From assembly GCA_017385345.1 (NCBI GenBank), contig JAFNRY010000081.1:1-10240 (forward strand): DNA of 10,240 nucleotides, given 5' to 3'. The translations under genes were made by a program, and so were the position numbers. The DNA is from Kiritimatiellia bacterium. Its GTDB lineage: Bacteria; Verrucomicrobiota; Kiritimatiellia; RFP12; UBA1067. Of this stretch, positions 7,890 to 10,240 are shown piece by piece. Each line of letters starts with the position of its first letter. Position 1 is the stretch's first letter. Below the pieces are notes generated by a model. That model saw nothing but the letters and a program-made list of their open reading frames with translations, was not told the origin of the DNA and did not search any database.

Positions 7890-9245
7890 CTACGAGGCGG
7901 ATACGTCCGGCATGAATCTGGAGAAGAGCCGCAGCGCGACGAGCAGGACGCCCGCCGCGACGAGCAGAGGGCGCGTGTCGGCGGTTCCGGGATATATGAA
8001 GGAGAGCGCGACGAGAGCGAATATTTGCAGCCAGACGACGCCCCCGACGAGGAATCCTACGGTTTTCTTTTTCGCGGGATCCGTCTCTTCGCCTTCGGAG
8101 AAGCGCGTGAGCGCCGTGAAGTAGGCGAACCATGCGGCGGCGAGCGCGAGCGCCGGGATGCATTGCGCCGCGGCGGGGGGATTGCGCCAGGAGGCGGCCG
8201 GCAGCGCCGCGGCGAAGCCGCACATCACGTTCAGAGCCCTGCAAGCGCCCATGAGAGCCGGCCTTTTCGTCCTGTTGTAGAGTATCGCCGCCGCCAGAAG
8301 CGCGAAGGAGGACAGCCACCAGAACACCGGGAGCCGGAATGCCGCCCCGGCCGCGGCCGTCGCGATGCAGCAGGCGGATCGCGCCCGGCGCGCCGCCCGT
8401 ACGGAAATCGCTCCTTCCGGGATAGGCCTCCCGCTGTCGGTCCCGGCTCCGCAAAGGTCGTTGTCCGCCAATCCGTACATGTAGGTAAACACGGCGGCGA
8501 GCGCCGCGCCGGCCGTGGCGGCTCCCGCTCCGTCGCCGCCAGCCGCGCAGGCGGCGGCCGCCGCGCCGGCGAGCACGTCGCCCGGAACGGTCGGCAGGTT
8601 CACGGCGCGAAAGAGCCTGAGCCACGCCTTGAAGCGCGTCCCGCCCGTCTGCCGCTTTGCGCCTGGCGCGCCGGCTTCGTATTCTTCGATCGTCCGCCGC
8701 GCCTCCGCCAGCGCGCGTCCGCGGTGCGATATGGCGTTTTTGTCCTCCGGCGCCATTTCCGCGAACGACAGTGTCTTCCCGTCCGGTATGAAAAGCGGAT
8801 CGTAGCCGAAGCCATTGACCCCGGCTGACGGTTTTTCAGCGATGGTTCCGTGGCATTTCCCCGCAACGACGTGTTCCACGCCCGATGGATCGACCAGTGC
8901 TATCGTGCACGTGAAGTTCGCGCGTCGGTCCTTTTCGCCTTCGAGATTGGCGAGCAGAAGGGCGTTGTTGGCGGCGGAATCGGACGGCTCGCCCGCGTAG
9001 CGCGCGCTTCTCACCCCGGGCGCGCCGCCGAGCGCGCGGACTTCCAGCCCCGAGTCGTCGGCCGCGCACCACTCGCCCGGGTGGCGCGCGGCGATCGCGC
9101 GGACCTTGATCAAAGCGTTTCCCGCGAAGTCGGAGGCGTTTTCCTCCACGTCGCCGGGATTGTCCGCAGTCACTTCGATCCCGCCGAGTATTTCGGCGAA
9201 TTCGGAAATCTTGTGGGCGTTGCCCGTGGCGAGATGGAGTTTCAT
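7890..9245 (-). CDS. Fusion: RdgB/HAM1 nucleotide pyrophosphatase + UbiA-family prenyltransferase
   Basis: One uninterrupted 451-aa frame holds two domains. Residues 1-192 are a complete RdgB/HAM1 enzyme, a family that hydrolyses dITP, XTP and ITP to monophosphates to keep them out of DNA. ATGNAHK is at 6-12, ENASDFAGNALIK at 35-47, ADDSGLEV at 62-69 (Asp64 as catalytic base), PGVRSARYAGE at 76-86, GFGYDPLF at 145-152 and KNAISHRGRAL at 169-179. After a short polar linker, residues 208-451 are a UbiA-type membrane domain with about eight hydrophobic segments: FRAVNLPTVPGDVLAG at 212-227, DND...D near 261-270, RPIPEG at 273-278, YNRTKRP near 323-329 and ACRALNV at 334-340. This is closest, by eye, to EboC-like UbiA proteins. 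The Asp motifs are incomplete (NDxxGxxxD; YN for YD). The ATG at 9245 starts 1 nt after the preceding gene's TGA. Confidence 0.9.
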   Translation of the reverse strand: MKLHLATGNAHKISEFAEILGGIEVTADNPGDVEENASDFAGNALIKVRAIAARHPGEWCAADDSGLEVRALGGAPGVRSARYAGEPSDSAANNALLLANLEGEKDRRANFTCTIALVDPSGVEHVVAGKCHGTIAEKPSAGVNGFGYDPLFIPDGKTLSFAEMAPEDKNAISHRGRALAEARRTIEEYEAGAPGAKRQTGGTRFKAWLRLFRAVNLPTVPGDVLAGAAAAACAAGGDGAGAATAGAALAAVFTYMYGLADNDLCGAGTDSGRPIPEGAISVRAARRARSACCIATAAAGAAFRLPVFWWLSSFALLAAAILYNRTKRPALMGACRALNVMCGFAAALPAASWRNPPAAAQCIPALALAAAWFAYFTALTRFSEGEETDPAKKKTVGFLVGGVVWLQIFALVALSFIYPGTADTRPLLVAAGVLLVALRLFSRFMPDVSAS

Positions 9246-9246
9246 G

Positions 9247-9552
9247 TCAGCGCCTTTCGTCTGTTGTTTCGCACCGGCCGCCCGCGCCCCGGTAGCGGAA
9301 GTAGAGCGCAAGATCCGTCGATACGAGCGCGATGTCGGCGAGATAAACGAGACACAGCCACGTCTTCGTTCCTTCTGTGAGATGCGCCCCGATCCCGCAC
9401 AGATAGCCGATTATCACGATTGCCATGAAGTGCGGCGATTTTCCGTCCACCCTTTTGGCTCTCCACGTGCGCATTATCGCGAACGGCCACGACAGACCGA
9501 AGGCCACGAGCATGGCGCATTCAAGTATCTGCGGCAATGCGTTGGTTTCCAT
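9247..9552 (-). CDS. Small PQ-loop/SemiSWEET-like membrane protein
   Basis: The 101-aa protein has three likely membrane helices at about 7-28, 41-58 and 65-85, the size and topology of bacterial SemiSWEET half-transporters. GLSWPFAIMRTWRAK at 19-33 sits where the PQ motif and following basic residues occur in that superfamily, with WP in place of PQ. GKSPHF and IIGYLCGI follow (37-42, 47-54), and YFRYR marks the end of helix three. It resembles a group of small proteins I recall from gut bacteria with the same SWPF...GKS pattern. The substrate is unknown. SemiSWEETs carry sugars as dimers, but that role is not shown here. The ATG at 9552 lies 32 nt inside the end of the flippase gene, with AAGGAAA upstream. 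The stop is 1 nt before the next ATG, so the three genes are probably translationally coupled. Confidence 0.82.
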   Translation of the reverse strand: METNALPQILECAMLVAFGLSWPFAIMRTWRAKRVDGKSPHFMAIVIIGYLCGIGAHLTEGTKTWLCLVYLADIALVSTDLALYFRYRGAGGRCETTDERR

Positions 9553-10240
9553 TTTTCCGTTTTCCTTTTCTTGAAGTTCTGTTTTCCACGAAAATCGCGG
9601 CGGCGCAGAACATGGCTTTGGCGGCGTTGAAGGCCGCCATCCAGCAGACCATGCCGTGCAGCGAACGCGGCCCGCCCGAGGCGAGCAGCGCCGCGGGATA
9701 GGCGAGTTCGAGCGGAACCATCCATTTCAGATAGCCGAACCTGCCGGCGGAGATTTCCGCCGTCGTGTAGATGCAGGCGAACGACCACATGCATCCGATT
9801 CCTATGAGCGGAGGAATGAATCTTCCGTAGGGGGCGTAATCCGCGCCGTTCGGCAGCAGAGCGAGAATGTCTCTGCCGAAGAAGAAGAACGGCGTAGCGA
9901 CGGCGGCCCCGAAGGCGGCGGCGGCCGCAGCCGCCTTCAGCACGAGCCCGTCAGTGCGTTTGCCGGCGGCCGCGAGCTCCGCCGCGTAGGGGAAGATCGT
10001 GAACGTGAGCGTCGATGTTGCGAAGGTCGCGATTTCCGCGAAGCGCGAAGCCATGTAGTAGCCGGCGGAATCCAAGTCGGGCAGATTGTGCCTCAGAACG
10101 GTGGATTCGACCAGCGAGGCGGCCATTCCCGAGAAGGCGGCCGCCGCGAAAAGGGCCGCGAGGCGCGAAAAGCGTTTCGCCACTTCCCGCGTCCAGTAGC
10201 GTTCCGCCGGGACCGACAGTTCCTTCCTTAGGCAGAAGAC
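9521..10240 (-). CDS. Wzx/MVF-type polysaccharide flippase, C-terminal part (cut by window edge)
   Basis: The frame is open to the right edge and 239 residues to the stop are visible. A GTG at 10183 is internal, because the frame continues upstream with coding-like sequence (RKELSVPAERYWTRE). The visible part has about six hydrophobic segments with few charges and matches the C-terminal half of oligosaccharide flippases of the MATE/MVF-like fold. A TM7-like start (LAALFAAAAFSGMAASLVE) is followed by a segment with AGYYMASRFAEI, then FTIFPYAAELAAAGK. The YYMASR...FPYAAE spacing resembles the A-x-YxxA-x-R...FP repeat typical of Wzx proteins. These proteins move lipid-linked sugars across the inner membrane. 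The substrate is unknown. The gene overlaps the following SemiSWEET-like gene by 32 nt. The call rests on composition and motif memory. Confidence 0.72.
   Translation of the reverse strand, partial: VFCLRKELSVPAERYWTREVAKRFSRLAALFAAAAFSGMAASLVESTVLRHNLPDLDSAGYYMASRFAEIATFATSTLTFTIFPYAAELAAAGKRTDGLVLKAAAAAAAFGAAVATPFFFFGRDILALLPNGADYAPYGRFIPPLIGIGCMWSFACIYTTAEISAGRFGYLKWMVPLELAYPAALLASGGPRSLHGMVCWMAAFNAAKAMFCAAAIFVENRTSRKGKRKNGNQRIAADT

Noticed and set aside
9246..9311. N-terminal extension of the RdgB-UbiA protein by 22 residues from 9311
   Set aside because: The extension overlaps the end of the SemiSWEET-like gene and has no RdgB homology. MKLHLATGN at 9245 is the standard family start.
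9521..10183. Treating the GTG at 10183 as the true start of the flippase
   Set aside because: The frame continues upstream with coding-like sequence to the window edge, and the visible part matches only a C-terminal half.

Overview
This window is a GC-rich piece of bacterial chromosome, mostly housekeeping genes with a few unusual ones. The organism cannot be named from the sequence alone. GC bias at third codon positions, good Shine-Dalgarno sites in front of the ribosomal protein genes, a ketoreductase of the aryl-polyene FabG type, and a membrane-anchored protein with a GspF-N-like start would fit a PVC-group bacterium (Kiritimatiellota or Lentisphaerota-like). That placement is inference with low confidence. 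No IS element, CRISPR array, integrase or phage gene was seen.

Layout. Positions 1-1146, minus strand: an unrecognised protein cut by the left edge, preceded by a FabG-type ketoreductase. At 1147-1337 two promoters lie back to back: one reads left (fabG) and one reads right (tRNA). At 1338-1414 is tRNA-Val(CAC) with encoded CCA. At 1533-2358, plus strand, a consensus-like promoter drives rpsP and rplS, which are directly adjacent and end in a very strong intrinsic terminator. A CaCA-family Na+/Ca2+ antiporter follows at 2381-3376. It converges on fmt.

Positions 3392-7768, minus strand, form the unit valS - unknown membrane protein - fmt. Its genes are linked by a 4-nt TTGA stop/start overlap and a 4-nt gap, so two translation-related enzymes share a transcript with an uncharacterised protein. 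Positions 7890-10240, minus strand, form a second unit that enters from the right edge: the C-terminal half of a Wzx/MVF-type flippase, a small PQ-loop/SemiSWEET-like membrane protein that overlaps it by 32 nt, and one long gene. That gene joins an RdgB/HAM1 nucleotide-sanitising domain to a UbiA-family membrane prenyltransferase domain. A small hairpin plus T-run separates this unit from valS.

The most interesting items are the RdgB-UbiA fusion with degenerate Asp motifs in its UbiA half, the tRNA-Val with C instead of the near-invariant U at T-loop position 55, the absence of rimM and trmD between rpsP and rplS, a FabG with Asp in place of the tetrad Asn, and the unknown protein between valS and fmt.
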